A stretch of DNA of 64,000 nt from Bacillus sp. Marseille-P3661 (GCF_900240995.1 NZ_LT965954.1:631042-695041), one strand, 5' to 3'; counted from the stretch's first letter, positions 27,634 through 41,518 are shown. The notes: generated from the letters alone by a model not told the origin. Made by a program: numbers and translations.

Positions 27634-27707
27634 TAGCGGCGGAGGGGATCGAACCCCCGACCTTACGGGTATGAACCGTACGCTCTAGCCAGCTGAGCTA
27701 CACCGCC
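27634..27707 (-). tRNA. tRNA-Met, elongator (CAU)
   Basis: Body GGCGGTGTAGCTCAGCTGGC and loop CGGTTCATACCCG as in Bacillus elongator Met. No encoded CCA. Confidence 0.9.
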
Positions 27708-27728
27708 ATAATAATTTATTAAAATAAG

Positions 27729-27801
27729 TGGAGCCTAGCGGGATCGAACCGCTGACCTCCTGCGTGCAAGGCAGGCGCTCTCCCAGCTGAGCTAAGGCCC
27801 C
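27729..27801 (-). tRNA. tRNA-Ala (UGC)
   Basis: Acceptor GGGGCCT/AGGCTCC with one G-U pair, anticodon TGC, no encoded CCA. Confidence 0.95.
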
Positions 27802-27814
27802 AAAGTAATTTACA

Positions 27815-27891
27815 TGGTCGGGAAGACAGGATTCGAACCTGCGACCCCTTGGTCCCAAACCAAGTGCTCTACCAAGCTGAGCTACTTCCCG
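27815..27891 (-). tRNA. tRNA-Pro (UGG)
   Basis: Acceptor CGGGAAG/CTTCCCG, anticodon TGG, CCA encoded. Confidence 0.95.
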
Positions 27892-27894
27892 AAA

Positions 27895-27971
<77 letters not shown>

Positions 27972-27986
27972 GCAACATTATTTAAA

Positions 27987-28075
27987 TGGTGCCGAGGGCC
28001 GGACTTGAACCGGCACGATAGTCACCTACCGCAGGATTTTAAGTCCTGTGTGTCTGCCAATTCCACCACCCCGGC
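27987..28075 (-). tRNA. tRNA-Leu (UAA)
   Basis: Class II tRNA, anticodon TAA in CAGGACTTAAAATCCTG, CCA encoded. Confidence 0.95.
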
Positions 28076-28083
28076 AGGACTTT

Positions 28084-28158
28084 TGGAGCGGAAGACGGGA
28101 TTCGAACCCGCGACCCCCACCTTGGCAAGGTGGTGTTCTACCACTGAACTACTTCCGC
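28084..28158 (-). tRNA. tRNA-Gly (GCC)
   Basis: Acceptor GCGGAAG/CTTCCGC, anticodon GCC, CCA encoded. Confidence 0.95.
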
Positions 28159-28235
28159 GCTTGTACATGATGTACTGACTTCGACGTTGGTCACAGGACG
28201 TGACCGATCTTAGTCGGAGTTCCTTTGTTTTAAAG

Positions 28236-28316
28236 TGCGGGTGGAGGGACTTGAACCCCCACGCCATAGGCGCTAGATCCTAAGTCTAGTGCGTCTGCCA
28301 ATTCCGCCACACCCGC
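28236..28316 (-). tRNA. tRNA-Leu (UAG)
   Basis: Class II tRNA, anticodon TAG, no encoded CCA. A 77-base spacer without recognisable content (28159-28235) separates it from the Gly gene. Confidence 0.93.
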
Positions 28317-28322
28317 AAATAA

Positions 28323-28398
28323 TGGTGAGCCATGAAGGACTCGAACCTTCGACCCTCTGATTAAAAGTCAGATGCTCTACCGACTGAGCTAATGGCTC
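28323..28398 (-). tRNA. tRNA-Lys (UUU)
   Basis: Acceptor GAGCCAT/ATGGCTC, anticodon TTT, CCA encoded. Its 5' end is repeated at 28536-28564. Confidence 0.95.
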
Positions 28399-28401
28399 GT
28401 A

Positions 28402-28564
28402 TCAAAGTACGATTATTAATTTTGTATTATGCCAATGTTTCTACTGCATCTACGACACCTCAATCTCATATCGTTTATTCATTGATGTTGTTAGATTGAG
28501 GTTCTGAAGCTTATTCAAGGATGCTTACTCGATCGTGCTCTACCGACTGAGCTAATGGCTCGTA
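28402..28564 (-). other. 163-base insertion-like spacer with a copy of the tRNA-Lys 5' end
   Basis: Bases 28536-28564 are an exact 29-base copy of 28373-28401, the first 26 bases of tRNA-Lys plus three bases of its leader. Between them lies AT-rich spacer with an inverted repeat CCTCAATCT (28458-28466) / AGATTGAGG (28493-28501). The spacer shares blocks with that at 28846-28993. The fragment cannot fold as a tRNA. Confidence 0.75.
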
Positions 28565-28579
28565 CATTTTTTAAGAAAG

Positions 28580-28655
28580 TGGTGCCGGCGAGAGGAATCG
28601 AACCCCCAACCTACTGATTACAAGTCAGTTGCTCTGCCAATTGAGCTACACCGGC
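28580..28655 (-). tRNA. tRNA-Thr (UGU)
   Basis: Acceptor GCCGGTG/CGCCGGC with a G-U-type pair, anticodon TGT, CCA encoded. Confidence 0.95.
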
Positions 28656-28662
28656 ATATATA

Positions 28663-28738
28663 TGGCGGTTCCGACGGGGATCGAACCCGCGATCTCCTGC
28701 GTGACAGGCAGGCATGTTAACCACTACACCACGGAACC
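28663..28738 (-). tRNA. tRNA-Asp (GUC)
   Basis: Acceptor GGTTCCG/CGGAACC, anticodon GTC, CCA encoded. Confidence 0.95.
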
Positions 28739-28762
28739 ACATAACAATTGATATTTATAAAT

Positions 28763-28839
<77 letters not shown>

Positions 28840-28845
28840 ATAATA

Positions 28846-28993
28846 ATATTAGAATAATTTTGTAGCTGCTATTAAATTTGGATAGAATCTGACTGTCTCT
28901 TTCTCTTCTCGTTAATTCATAGATGTTTATGTGTCGGGACAACTCGGAGATTATTCACGGATGTTTTGCTCGTTGCTCCACCCCGCGATAATA
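28846..28993 (-). other. 148-base insertion-like spacer with a copy of the tRNA-fMet 5' end
   Basis: Bases 28974-28993 copy 28826-28845 exactly (20 bases: the first 14 of tRNA-fMet plus six of its leader). The intervening DNA shares TCGTTnATTCATnGATGTT (28909 onward) and TTATTCAnGGATG (28951 onward) with the spacer next to tRNA-Lys. Confidence 0.75.
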
Positions 28994-29006
28994 GAATTTT
29001 AATAAA

Positions 29007-29082
29007 TGGTGGAGGATGACGGGATCGAACCGCCGACCCCCTGCTTGTAAGGCAGGTGCTCTCCCAGCTGAGCTAATCCTCC
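29007..29082 (-). tRNA. tRNA-Val (UAC)
   Basis: Acceptor GGAGGAT/ATCCTCC, anticodon TAC, CCA encoded. First tRNA after 5S rRNA. Confidence 0.95.
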
Positions 29083-29091
29083 ATATTTAAT

Positions 29092-29208
<117 letters not shown>

Positions 29209-29276
29209 CAATTTATCTAACCTGAGGTTGTTCCCTCAAAACTAGATAACAAGCATTCATATTCAACTGTAATTGT

Positions 29277-29421
29277 CCAGCTCCAGTGCCCAGCGACTAG
29301 TGAACTTCGCCCACCTCCCTACGATAAGTCAACATCGAATCGCTACCGCTCTTCGTGTTTCCTTTATCTCAGTCGATGTGCTTCAGTCCTTACGTCGCTT
29401 GACGGGCACTTCCGCTTTTCG
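29277..29421. repeat. Dispersed Bacillaceae repeat inserted in the 23S-5S spacer
   Basis: Read on the minus strand it begins GAAAAGCGGAAGTGCCCGTC, then AAGCGACGTAAGGACTG, and ends CTAGTCGCTGGGCACTGGAG. This is the general form of a non-coding intergenic repeat common in Bacillaceae; its two ends (AGTGCCC ... GGGCACT) are complementary, so it can fold. It accounts for most of the 215-base 23S-5S spacer. Confidence 0.6.
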
Positions 29422-29423
29422 TT

Positions 29424-32360
<2,937 letters not shown>

Positions 32361-32506
32361 TAAGATGATCTTAATCATCAAGATTTTAATAAGAACTTTT
32401 CTACAGTAAATATGAATGTTATTGCTATCTAGTTTTCAAAGAACAATATAGAGAGAATGCTCTCTCAAAACTAAACAAAATGTCTAAGCGCGTCTTCGTA
32501 ATTCTT

Positions 32507-34061
<1,555 letters not shown>

Positions 34062-34175
34062 GGGTTTGATTGCTCAAACTAATATACTGACTTGGTTGTT
34101 GAACTAGAGTTCAACTTGTTTTGCACGCTTGACATTTTGTTTAGTTTTCAAAGAACATTTTTAGTGACAAGAATC

Positions 34176-34204
34176 ATCTTATCACACCAATTCATAGAAG
34201 TCAA
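34176..34204 (-). promoter_or_regulatory. rrn promoter P2 (proximal)
   Basis: Minus strand TTGACT (34199-34204), 17 bases, TAAGAT (34176-34181). Layout matches P1 88 bases upstream. Between it and 16S lie leader sequences with GTTCTTTGAAAACTAAACAA, usual in Bacillus rrn leaders. Confidence 0.8.
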
Positions 34205-34263
34205 TGCTTTATTTTACTTTTTTTATTAAGCTCGTCGGTCACACTTCGGACTCAACAAGAATA

Positions 34264-34292
34264 ACTTTATCACTTGTTTTCGCGGAAGTCAA
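34264..34292 (-). promoter_or_regulatory. rrn promoter P1 (distal)
   Basis: Minus strand TTGACT (34287-34292), 17 bases, TAAAGT (34264-34269). The flanks repeat those of P2 (TTGACTTC ... GTGATAA ... ATTCTTG), so the two arose by duplication. Tandem promoters are usual for Bacillus rrn operons. Confidence 0.7.
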
Positions 34293-34475
34293 CTTCTTTT
34301 TTATTTCAGAATATAAGTTGGTTTTTTTCAGCGACATTTTGTATCATACCACTTTATCAAATGAAATACAACAAGAAACAAAAAAATGTAAGTAATGAAT
34401 GATAACTATTAACATAAGGCGCATGCTCCTGATTTCTCTTAAGATTAGTCAGTTGAAATAGCCTTGATTTGAAAT

Positions 34476-34507
34476 AATAAAAAGAACAAGAATGAGATCT
34501 TGTTCTT
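34476..34507 (-). terminator. Intrinsic terminator of the signal peptidase gene
   Basis: AAGAACAAG (34482-34490) pairs with CTTGTTCTT (34499-34507); TTTATTATTT follows on the minus strand. It overlaps the stop codon. Confidence 0.85.
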
Positions 34508-35057
34508 AAAATTTTATTCCTATTTCGTCCACTGGCCAATATCTTAAGTTCACTTCCCCTACAATCCTATCTATATCTACAAATCCAAAGAAACGGCTAT
34601 CTAAACTTTCTCTTCGATTGTCCCCGAGTACAAAAATATGGCCCTCTGGGACAACATCATGTCCAGTAAGATGGGGTAAATCAAAATTTCCAGTAAGGTT
34701 CTCATCTAAATTGGTTTTATACTTTTCTAAATACGGTTCTTTATAGGGCTCTCCATTTATATAGAGGACATCATCAGCGTATTCTATTTTATCTCCAGGC
34801 AATCCGATAATTCTTTTTACATAATCATCTTCCTTCGTCGCATGAAAAACAATGACATCAAACCTTTCTAACTTACCAACTTCATAGCCGATTTTATTAA
34901 TAATTAATAAATTCCCATCTTCTAACGTTGGCATCATTGATTCACCATCGACGATATAGCTAGAAAAGAAAAACGATCTAAAAAACACCGCTAGAACAAT
35001 AGCTATACCTATTGTTTTTAACCATTCCACACCCTCATTACTTTTCAGTTGATTCAT
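34506..35057 (-). CDS. Type I signal peptidase (SipS/SipV-like)
   Basis: A 183-residue membrane protease that removes signal peptides from secreted proteins. One N-terminal membrane helix (about 15-34) precedes the catalytic domain with Ser40 in DGESMMPTL and Lys81 in DDYVKRIIGLPGD; LGDNRRESLDSR is the conserved C-terminal box. The ATG at 35057 is preferred because GGGGGAG is five bases away; a GTG at 35063 touches the RBS. Neighbours (VTT protein, yhjD-like) suggest the sipV locus of B. subtilis, but the paralogue cannot be told from sequence alone. Confidence 0.93.
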   Translation of the reverse strand: MNQLKSNEGVEWLKTIGIAIVLAVFFRSFFFSSYIVDGESMMPTLEDGNLLIINKIGYEVGKLERFDVIVFHATKEDDYVKRIIGLPGDKIEYADDVLYINGEPYKEPYLEKYKTNLDENLTGNFDLPHLTGHDVVPEGHIFVLGDNRRESLDSRFFGFVDIDRIVGEVNLRYWPVDEIGIKF

Positions 35058-35189
35058 GCCCACTCCCCCATCTAGATATATCCATATTTTATCAATGAGT
35101 TTTGGACGTGTAAATCAACAAGCTCAAAAAGTAAATGAATGAGAAACAAACTTTTTAATTCAAATAAACTGTAAAACTGTGAAAGGAGT

Positions 35190-35783
35190 TCACCCTTTCT
35201 GAATTCTAATTTCAATCTTTTTACCAATAATCCATAATAAGAATATTAATATTAAAACAATAACAGTTTTTAAAGGTTCTTCTATTAATGATCGAACATC
35301 ATAGCCGATAAACGAAATAGTGAAAATCATAATTAATTTACCAAGCAATACCGCTAACATAAACTGATAAATACTCACCCTCGATAATCCTGCAACAATA
35401 TTGATTACAGATGATGGTGAGAAAGGAAAACATAATAATAGAAACAAAAAACCAAAACCATGACGTTCAACCCAATTCATTAGTTTTCTAACTTGCGCAT
35501 GCTTAGCTAAAAATCGAAAAAATCTCCTCTGTCCAAGTCTCCTTGTAATAAAAAACACTAGAAGTGCACCTAACGTTGCTCCTATCCATGAAAGTAAAAA
35601 ACCCTTCCAAAGACCAAATGCTGCAGCATTTGCCATTACAAACAGAAATAATGGAAGTATAGGTATAAACGCTTCTAACATAGGTAGTAAAATTCCGGGA
35701 ATTGGACCTAATGCTGCATAATCATTAAGCAGATGTAATATATTTTCGATCGTAAAAAAGTCTTTAAAATCTTGTAAGTCCAT
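35190..35783 (-). CDS. TVP38/TMEM64 (VTT domain) membrane protein, YhjE-like
   Basis: A 197-residue membrane protein with five or six helices and the VTT/DedA-like core FGLWKGFLLSWIGATLGALL, the Arg/Gly-rich ITRRLGQRR and CFPFSPSSVINIVAGLSR. Members are implicated in lipid handling or membrane-potential upkeep; the reaction is not settled. The ATG at 35783 (AAGGGAG eight bases upstream) is chosen over a TTG 16 codons earlier. The adjacent sip and yhjD-like genes match the yhjD-yhjE-sipV order of B. subtilis. Confidence 0.85.
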   Translation of the reverse strand: MDLQDFKDFFTIENILHLLNDYAALGPIPGILLPMLEAFIPILPLFLFVMANAAAFGLWKGFLLSWIGATLGALLVFFITRRLGQRRFFRFLAKHAQVRKLMNWVERHGFGFLFLLLCFPFSPSSVINIVAGLSRVSIYQFMLAVLLGKLIMIFTISFIGYDVRSLIEEPLKTVIVLILIFLLWIIGKKIEIRIQKG

Positions 35784-35968
35784 CCACGATACTCCCTTAT
35801 ACCCTAATATAACTCTTCTTACTTTCCCCAATAAAAATGATACTACACTATTTTTGTTTTACGAAAACATAAAGTACAAGCAAATTAAATAATATTAATG
35901 CTTGCTTTTATTGGTGCTTTTAATTAAAATAAAACCAAACAGATGTTCTTATTTAAGAGGTGATAAAG

Positions 35969-36334
35969 TTGGACAATATTAGTGATGAGGAGCGCAATAT
36001 ATTTGAAATGTCCATTTTTCTGCCTATGGTATTAACTATTCTAAACAAAGACCTTTTATTAATTAAACAAGGAGAATTCAAATTAAAAAAACCATATATC
36101 CATTTAATCGAAAGAACAATTACCAAGGTTCACAAAGATTTAAAAGCGGTAAAACTTAAAATGCAAAAAAAACAGATGAAAGTCTTTCACGAAGACAAGG
36201 ACAATGTATTTTCATGCTACCTATTCGTGTATAAAGGATATGAGGAAAAACATAATTATTTTAATCCACGAATTAAAAATAAAGTGGAATTATTATTACT
36301 AGAATATTTAACACATAGTGAAGTTAAGGATTAA
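35969..36334 (+). CDS. YhjD-like small protein of unknown function
   Basis: A 121-residue soluble, Lys-rich helical protein: EERNIFEMSIFLPMVLTILN near the N-terminus and KKPYIHLIERTITKVHKDL in the middle. The TTG at 35969 is chosen because AGAGGTGA is well spaced; a GTG at 35960 would fall within the RBS. I relate it to YhjD by pattern and position next to the VTT protein, without certainty. No function is known. Its stop lies three bases from that of the convergent comK. Confidence 0.65.
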   Translation: MDNISDEERNIFEMSIFLPMVLTILNKDLLLIKQGEFKLKKPYIHLIERTITKVHKDLKAVKLKMQKKQMKVFHEDKDNVFSCYLFVYKGYEEKHNYFNPRIKNKVELLLLEYLTHSEVKD

Positions 36335-36337
36335 TTT

Positions 36338-36877
36338 CTAAACTAAGTCTAATTCCTTTTGAGGATACTTTCTAATCTTTTGCTGATTCCAAATTAATCG
36401 TTTTGATAAAATAAACCTAAATTGAGCAGTTTTATTTAATTGGTTCTCGAAAGAGCCTTTTGAAACATTCAATATAATAGATTGATGGTTGGTAAAGGTG
36501 ATTATAGTTTTTTCAGGAGCTACCGTATGATAGTTTAGTATGTAAGAGTGGGCAATCCACGCACAGGTGTCTTTATATGGAGATACGGTTGGAAACATAT
36601 AGATTTCATTAGTTGGATCTATAGCAATGGGTGGTTTATAAGTAATTCCAGTTAATTCACGAGTCCCTTCCAACCTTCCTTTCAAACTTGAACCAAAGTA
36701 TTTACAACTTCTATCTATTATGGTAGTTGGTTTCAAGTTAATGATAAATTCACCTTCTACTTCTAGTATCCTAGAATACGCCGGCGTTTCGTTGCTTAAC
36801 TTTTCTCCGATAACTGCCATTGTGTAAGGAGTTACTTCAAATTCAATACTGGGATCGAAATAATATTCGCCTTTCAC
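36338..36877 (-). CDS. comK: Competence transcription factor ComK
   Basis: A 179-residue ComK-family regulator. It carries the DNA-binding family blocks IDRSCKYFGSSLKGRLEGT, TYKPPIAIDPTNEIYMFPT, CAWIAHSYI and SFENQLNKTAQFR. ComK activates the DNA-uptake and recombination genes by binding pairs of AAAA-N5-TTTT boxes. The start is a GTG preceded by GGGGTGAT. It is shorter at the C-terminus than the 192-residue B. subtilis protein. I see no good AAAA-N5-TTTT pair in its own upstream region, so autoactivation is doubtful. addAB, used in transformation recombination, is in the same window. Confidence 0.9.
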   Translation of the reverse strand: MKGEYYFDPSIEFEVTPYTMAVIGEKLSNETPAYSRILEVEGEFIINLKPTTIIDRSCKYFGSSLKGRLEGTRELTGITYKPPIAIDPTNEIYMFPTVSPYKDTCAWIAHSYILNYHTVAPEKTIITFTNHQSIILNVSKGSFENQLNKTAQFRFILSKRLIWNQQKIRKYPQKELDLV

Positions 36878-37032
36878 TAGCCCATCACCCCATTATAAGT
36901 ATATATCGTTAGAACAATATGATGTGATAAATTCTTGTAGTTATGCACTAAAATGATGATAACACGGAATATACTTTATTTCTATAAATCACTGACTGTA
37001 ATAAATGAATAATGAGTGACAATCGTCACTCA

Positions 37033-37251
37033 TTAGAGATTATTGTATTCTTGTTTTAATTCCTCTTCTGCAAGATACTCATTTGCTTGCTCGATTATAT
37101 GATGCTCATCAACTGATTCACCTTCTATATAATCTTTCCCTGAAGGATTAAATATGTCAGTATCCACTCCTAGTGTAAATTCAGGATTCAATGCTGTACT
37201 GTTAGCAATTTCAGAGGTACCCAGTGGCGTTGTGCTTTTTTTCTTTGGCAT
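37033..37251 (-). CDS. Small acidic protein of unknown function
   Basis: A 72-residue protein with a basic start (MPKKKSTTPLG), a middle rich in Asn, Asp and Gly, and an acidic helical C-terminus (DEHHIIEQANEYLAEEELKQ). RBS AAGGAGG is well spaced from the ATG. No membrane segment. I do not recognise the family. It precedes comK by 155 bases on the same strand and is divergent from the next gene. Confidence 0.7.
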   Translation of the reverse strand: MPKKKSTTPLGTSEIANSTALNPEFTLGVDTDIFNPSGKDYIEGESVDEHHIIEQANEYLAEEELKQEYNNL

Positions 37252-37398
37252 GCTCTTGCCTCCTTAGCAATTTATTTCCAATATTAGATTCCCCCTTATG
37301 ACCAAAATAATCCATAAATTTTAATAAAATATAGACGTACTCATTACTATGATAAATAATTTATATGTAATAAAGATAATATAAATAAGGGTGATATT

Positions 37399-37866
37399 AT
37401 GTGGCCATGGAAAAAAAGCAATAACACTACCGATACCAAAAATACTACTCCTGATATCATAAGTACTGATCTGAATTCAGTGAAGGAAGCAATCAGGGCA
37501 TTTGCAAACGATGCACCAACAGGCGTCACAACCAAAGTGCTTGTTAAGCATGATCATACAATTGACTTTGAATTATTAGTCCCATACTTAAAGGGCCTTC
37601 CTGAAAAGGATTATTACATGTCAAAAGAAACTTACGAAGTTTTTGAAGAAAACGAAAAGGATATACCTAAATACTTAGATTTAGTTCAAGCAGCAGTTGA
37701 TGCATTTGTTAATATGCATCAACAGACACCCAAAATCCCTGGTGACCCTTATCATAAAGTTAGTTATTTATTACTCGAAAACAACGGCCTGATTCACGAA
37801 AGACCACCTATCGATTTTTATCTTACTGATTCAGAAAATTTAATTACACATAAAAAACCAGAGTAA
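37399..37866 (+). CDS. Uncharacterised protein, DUF3939-like
   Basis: A 155-residue soluble protein. Blocks such as VLVKHDHTIDFELLVPYLKG, YYMSKETYEVFEE and PGDPYHKVSY look like those of the Bacillus DUF3939 family as I recall it; a database search would settle this. No catalytic motif is evident. A GTGAT Shine-Dalgarno-like sequence precedes the ATG. Single gene ended by a perfect palindromic terminator. Confidence 0.75.
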   Translation: MWPWKKSNNTTDTKNTTPDIISTDLNSVKEAIRAFANDAPTGVTTKVLVKHDHTIDFELLVPYLKGLPEKDYYMSKETYEVFEENEKDIPKYLDLVQAAVDAFVNMHQQTPKIPGDPYHKVSYLLLENNGLIHERPPIDFYLTDSENLITHKKPE

Positions 37867-37890
37867 TTTACTAAATTACTCTGGTTTTTT
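37852..37890 (+). terminator. Terminator of the DUF3939-like gene
   Basis: AAAAAACCAGAGTAATTTA and TAAATTACTCTGGTTTTTT form a 19-base-pair perfect stem around a single C. The left arm overlaps the end of the coding region. Confidence 0.9.
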
Positions 37891-38029
37891 ATGTAGGTGG
37901 GATCTTCCTGCCTGTTATGCGGGAGATAAAAAATTTGTTAGCTAATTTTCAGAAATTTTTGAAAAAGTGTTGATAAAATACTTTTACACTAATATAATAA
38001 TAAAAAGAGAATCAGGGGTGATCAGAAAC

Positions 38030-38266
38030 ATGAAAAATAAAAAGTCATACACTGAACAAATGAAAGCTCGTGTTACGGAATTAAATAGAAACGAAACGAA
38101 TTTTGTCCTTAATACGTATATTCAGATGATTATTGACGAATCTTTATTTAATCATGAAAAAGCTTTATTACAAAAACAAATTGATAATGCCCTAGATTTA
38201 AAGGACCGCGAACTATTTTCAGAACTATCTGAACAATATAATAAACTTTTAAGTATATCTACTTAA
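38030..38266 (+). CDS. IDEAL-domain small protein
   Basis: A 78-residue protein. The C-terminal half (LLQKQIDNALDLKDRELFSE) is an IDEAL domain, named for that motif and found in small Bacillales proteins near competence and stress genes. The N-terminus (KNKKSYTEQMKARV) is basic. The ATG at 38030 has AGGGGTGAT upstream; the frame is open another 21 codons without a useful RBS. Its position near comK recalls yhzC, which lies beside comK in B. subtilis. Molecular role unknown. Confidence 0.85.
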   Translation: MKNKKSYTEQMKARVTELNRNETNFVLNTYIQMIIDESLFNHEKALLQKQIDNALDLKDRELFSELSEQYNKLLSIST

Positions 38267-38293
38267 GAGGGAACACAATGTTCCCTTTTTTTC
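38266..38293 (+). terminator. Terminator of the IDEAL-domain gene
   Basis: GGGAACA (38269-38275) pairs with TGTTCCC (38279-38285), followed by seven T. Confidence 0.85.
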
Positions 38294-38382
38294 TTGTTTC
38301 AACAAGCTCACAAGATTAGCATATGTCACGCTTTTCCATATAGAACTATTATTAGGTATTTTCTCGAAGTCAATTATAATTA

Positions 38383-38410
38383 GAAAACCTTCTGTCCGCT
38401 AACAGAAGGT
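38383..38410 (-). terminator. Terminator of aceBA
   Basis: ACCTTCTGT and ACAGAAGGT form a nine-base-pair stem, followed by TTTCT on the minus strand, about 40 bases past the aceA stop. Confidence 0.7.
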
Positions 38411-38452
38411 GACAATAAGTATTCTTGAGAATAGACGTAACAATATAAATAC

Positions 38453-39733
38453 TTAAGAAGTAAATTGAGCTGCTTCTGTAGAGCCTTTCAAAGCGGTAGT
38501 TGAAGACGTGCCACCGGAAACAATTTGTGATACTTCATCGTAGTAACCAGTTCCTACCTCACGTTGATGCTTAGTAGCCGTATAACCATCTTCCTCTGCA
38601 GCAAATTCAGCTTGTTGTAAGCTAGAATACGCAGCCATTCCTCGTTCTTTATAACCTTTTGCTAAAGTGAACATACTATGGTTAAGAGCATGGAACCCCG
38701 CAAGAGTAACGAACTGGAATTTGTAGCCCATCTTACCAAGTTCTTTTTGGAATTTTGCAATTGTTTCATCGTCTAACTTTTTCTTCCAGTTAAACGATGG
38801 CGAACAATTATATGCGAGAATTTTTTCTGGATACTTAGCATGTATAGCGTCCGCAAATGCCTGCGCTTGCTCCAAATCAGGTGTGGAGGTTTCACACCAA
38901 ATCAAATCTGCATAAGGTGCATAAGCTAAACCACTCGAGATCGCTTGTGCTAGGCCTGGTGTAGTACGGTAGAAACCTTCAAGTGTTCTCTCACCAGTTA
39001 GAAACGGCTTATCATTGTCATCAATGTCACTAGTTATCATGTCTGCTGCATCCGCATCAGTACGTGCAATAATTACCGTAGGAACACCCATAACATCAGC
39101 AGCAAGTCTTGCTGCAATTAAATTCCTTACAGCAGTTTGGGTTGGGAGTAGTACTTTACCTCCCAAATGGCCACATTTTTTCTCTGATGATAATTGATCT
39201 TCAAAGTGAACTCCGGCAGCACCCGCTTCAATCATGCCTTTCATTAGCTCAAAAACATTTAGTGCGCCGCCAAACCCTGCTTCTGCATCTGCTACAATTG
39301 GGGCAAACCAATGGACATCCCCTTGCCCTTCAGTTGTTTGAATTTGGTCTGCACGTTGAAGTGCTTGGTTGATTCTTTTAACAACTACAGGTACTGAGTT
39401 TGCTGGATATAAGCTTTGATCAGGGTACATATGTCCAGCAAGGTTAGCATCTGCTGCAACTTGCCAACCACTTAAATATATAGCTTTAAGACCAGCTTTC
39501 ACTTGCTGAACTGCTTGATTTCCTGTAAGAGCTCCAAGTGCATTAATGTAATCTTCCTCTTTAATTAATTTCCAAAGACGCTCTGCTCCTAATCGAGCTA
39601 ATGTATATTCAATATCAATAGAGCCGCGAAGGCGTAGAACATCCTCAGCTGAATATGGCCTTTTTATACCGTTCCAACGTTCTACAATTTTCCAACTTTC
39701 TTCTAACCTTGAGATTCTTTCATGTACTGTCAT
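38453..39733 (-). CDS. aceA: Isocitrate lyase
   Basis: A 426-residue enzyme that splits isocitrate into succinate and glyoxylate, the first step of the glyoxylate bypass. The catalytic loop KKCGHLGGK is visible near the middle, with [10 protein letters not shown] and YNCSPSFNW as further active-site segments. The ATG at 39733 ([12 protein letters not shown]) is preferred to a TTG two codons earlier. It follows aceB by 36 bases in a two-gene operon. With acsA this allows growth on acetate or fatty acids. B. subtilis 168 lacks this bypass, so it is a metabolic difference. Confidence 0.96.
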   Translation of the reverse strand: MTVHERISRLEESWKIVERWNGIKRPYSAEDVLRLRGSIDIEYTLARLGAERLWKLIKEEDYINALGALTGNQAVQQVKAGLKAIYLSGWQVAADANLAGHMYPDQSLYPANSVPVVVKRINQALQRADQIQTTEGQGDVHWFAPIVADAEAGFGGALNVFELMKGMIEAGAAGVHFEDQLSSEKKCGHLGGKVLLPTQTAVRNLIAARLAADVMGVPTVIIARTDADAADMITSDIDDNDKPFLTGERTLEGFYRTTPGLAQAISSGLAYAPYADLIWCETSTPDLEQAQAFADAIHAKYPEKILAYNCSPSFNWKKKLDDETIAKFQKELGKMGYKFQFVTLAGFHALNHSMFTLAKGYKERGMAAYSSLQQAEFAAEEDGYTATKHQREVGTGYYDEVSQIVSGGTSSTTALKGSTEAAQFTS

Positions 39734-39769
39734 CCCCAAATTCCCCTCTCATTTGTTAACTTTTTTTAA

Positions 39770-41362
39770 TTACGGTAATAATTGATAGCCCGGTAATGTT
39801 AGAAAATCTTCAAATTCAGAACAAAGTGTCAGTTTCTCAAAAAGAGCTGCTGCTTCTAAATATTTTCCTTTCTCGAATCGTTCTGTACCGACATCATTTC
39901 TCATTTGTTCTAACTCTTCTTCCTTTATTCTTCGAAACATTTCAACCGTAATCTTTCGACCATCCTTTAAGACCCCCTTAGGATGTCGTATCCATTGCCA
40001 CAACTGTCCTCTAGAAATTTCCGCAGTTGCGGCATCTTCCATCAAATTATTAATTGGCGCGGCTCCTTGCCCCATTAACCATGATTCTATATATTGAATT
40101 CCAACATTTATATTAGTACGAACCCCCTGTTCGGTAATCGCTCCCGTGGGTACTTCAACTAACTCTATAGCAGTAACATGAACATCTTCGCGTTTCCGGT
40201 CTATTTGATTGGCTTGCTGCATCACTTTGTTAAACACATCTAATGCAACCGGTACTAGCCCAGGGTGCGCTACCCATGTACCATCGTGACCATCATTTAC
40301 CTCACGCTCTTTATCAGCCTTTACCTTAGCAAAAGCTTCTTCATTAGCTAAAGGATTATTCTTTACTGGAATTTGAGCGGCCATCCCCCCTATGGCATGC
40401 GCATTGCGACGATGACACGTTTGTATTGTTAACAATGAATAGGCTCGCATAAATGGAACAGTCATTGTTACTAAAGCCCGGTCTGGCAAAATTATATGTT
40501 GGTGGTTTCTAAATTTTTTAATATAACTGAAAATATAATCCCATCGTCCGCAATTCAATCCAGCTGAATGTTCACGGAGCTCATATAAAATCTCATCCAT
40601 TTCATATGAAGCAAGTATTGTTTCAATTAAAACAGTTGCTTTTATCGTTCCCTGAGGGATCATTAATTCATTTTGAGCAAATACAAAGACATCATTCCAA
40701 AGACGTGCTTCTAGATGTGATTCCATCTTTGGTAAATAGAAGTAAGGGCCGCTGCCATTCTCTATTAACCGTTTACCATTGTGAAAAAAATATAAACCGA
40801 AGTCAAAAAGACTAGCTGATATTGGTTTACCATTTACAACTACGTGTTTTTCTAAAAGATGCCATCCCCTTGGCCTTACAACAAGTGTTGCAATTTCCTT
40901 ATTTAGCTTATAAATTTTTCCATTAGGATTTACAAATTCAATTGTTCGATTAACTGCATCTCGTAAATTAATTTGTCCTTGAATACAGTTATCCCACGTC
41001 GGCGAATTTGCATCTTCAAAGTCAGCCATAAATACTTTTGCACCTGAATTTAACGCATTTATGATCATTTTTCGTTCAACAGGTCCTGTGATCTCAACCC
41101 TTCGATCTAGTAAATCATGTGGTAACGGTGCAATTGTCCAATTTCCATTCCTAATATGATCTGTTTCAGGTAGAAAATCTGGCATTCTACCATTATCAAT
41201 TTCTACTTGCTTAAGCTTTCTCATTTCTAAAAGCTCTTCTCTTCGTGTCCCAAAATTCCGGACTAGTTTTTCAATAAAAGACAGTGCTGCTGGAGTAAGA
41301 ATTTCTCCATACTCTTGTGTTACCTGGCCAATTACTTTAATCCCCGAAATTTGAATATCCAT
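39770..41362 (-). CDS. aceB: Malate synthase A
   Basis: A 530-residue malate synthase (A form) that condenses glyoxylate with acetyl-CoA to malate. Family blocks visible: [16 protein letters not shown] (active-site Asp/Glu), VVRPRGWHL with the catalytic Arg, [13 protein letters not shown] and [11 protein letters not shown]. The gene precedes aceA and should be co-transcribed. Upstream (minus strand) a TATTATAA element near 41405-41420 may be the -10; no clear cre site was found. Confidence 0.96.
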   Translation of the reverse strand: MDIQISGIKVIGQVTQEYGEILTPAALSFIEKLVRNFGTRREELLEMRKLKQVEIDNGRMPDFLPETDHIRNGNWTIAPLPHDLLDRRVEITGPVERKMIINALNSGAKVFMADFEDANSPTWDNCIQGQINLRDAVNRTIEFVNPNGKIYKLNKEIATLVVRPRGWHLLEKHVVVNGKPISASLFDFGLYFFHNGKRLIENGSGPYFYLPKMESHLEARLWNDVFVFAQNELMIPQGTIKATVLIETILASYEMDEILYELREHSAGLNCGRWDYIFSYIKKFRNHQHIILPDRALVTMTVPFMRAYSLLTIQTCHRRNAHAIGGMAAQIPVKNNPLANEEAFAKVKADKEREVNDGHDGTWVAHPGLVPVALDVFNKVMQQANQIDRKREDVHVTAIELVEVPTGAITEQGVRTNINVGIQYIESWLMGQGAAPINNLMEDAATAEISRGQLWQWIRHPKGVLKDGRKITVEMFRRIKEEELEQMRNDVGTERFEKGKYLEAAALFEKLTLCSEFEDFLTLPGYQLLP

Positions 41363-41454
41363 TTCATCCCCACTCCCCTCTTAAGTAAATCAATATCAAT
41401 ATGTTATAATACAGAAACACTAACTTCTTAATGTATTATATAACAGTGTTTCTA

Positions 41455-41503
41455 AAAACGAAACCCCTTTTTTGGAAAATTTTATAAATTTACCAAAAAG
41501 GGG
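41455..41503 (-). terminator. Terminator of the M48 protease gene
   Basis: CCCCTTTTTTGGAAAATTT pairs with AAATTTACCAAAAAGGGG; on the minus strand TTTCGTTTTT follows. Confidence 0.85.
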
Positions 41504-41518
41504 CATTTTAAATAGTAT

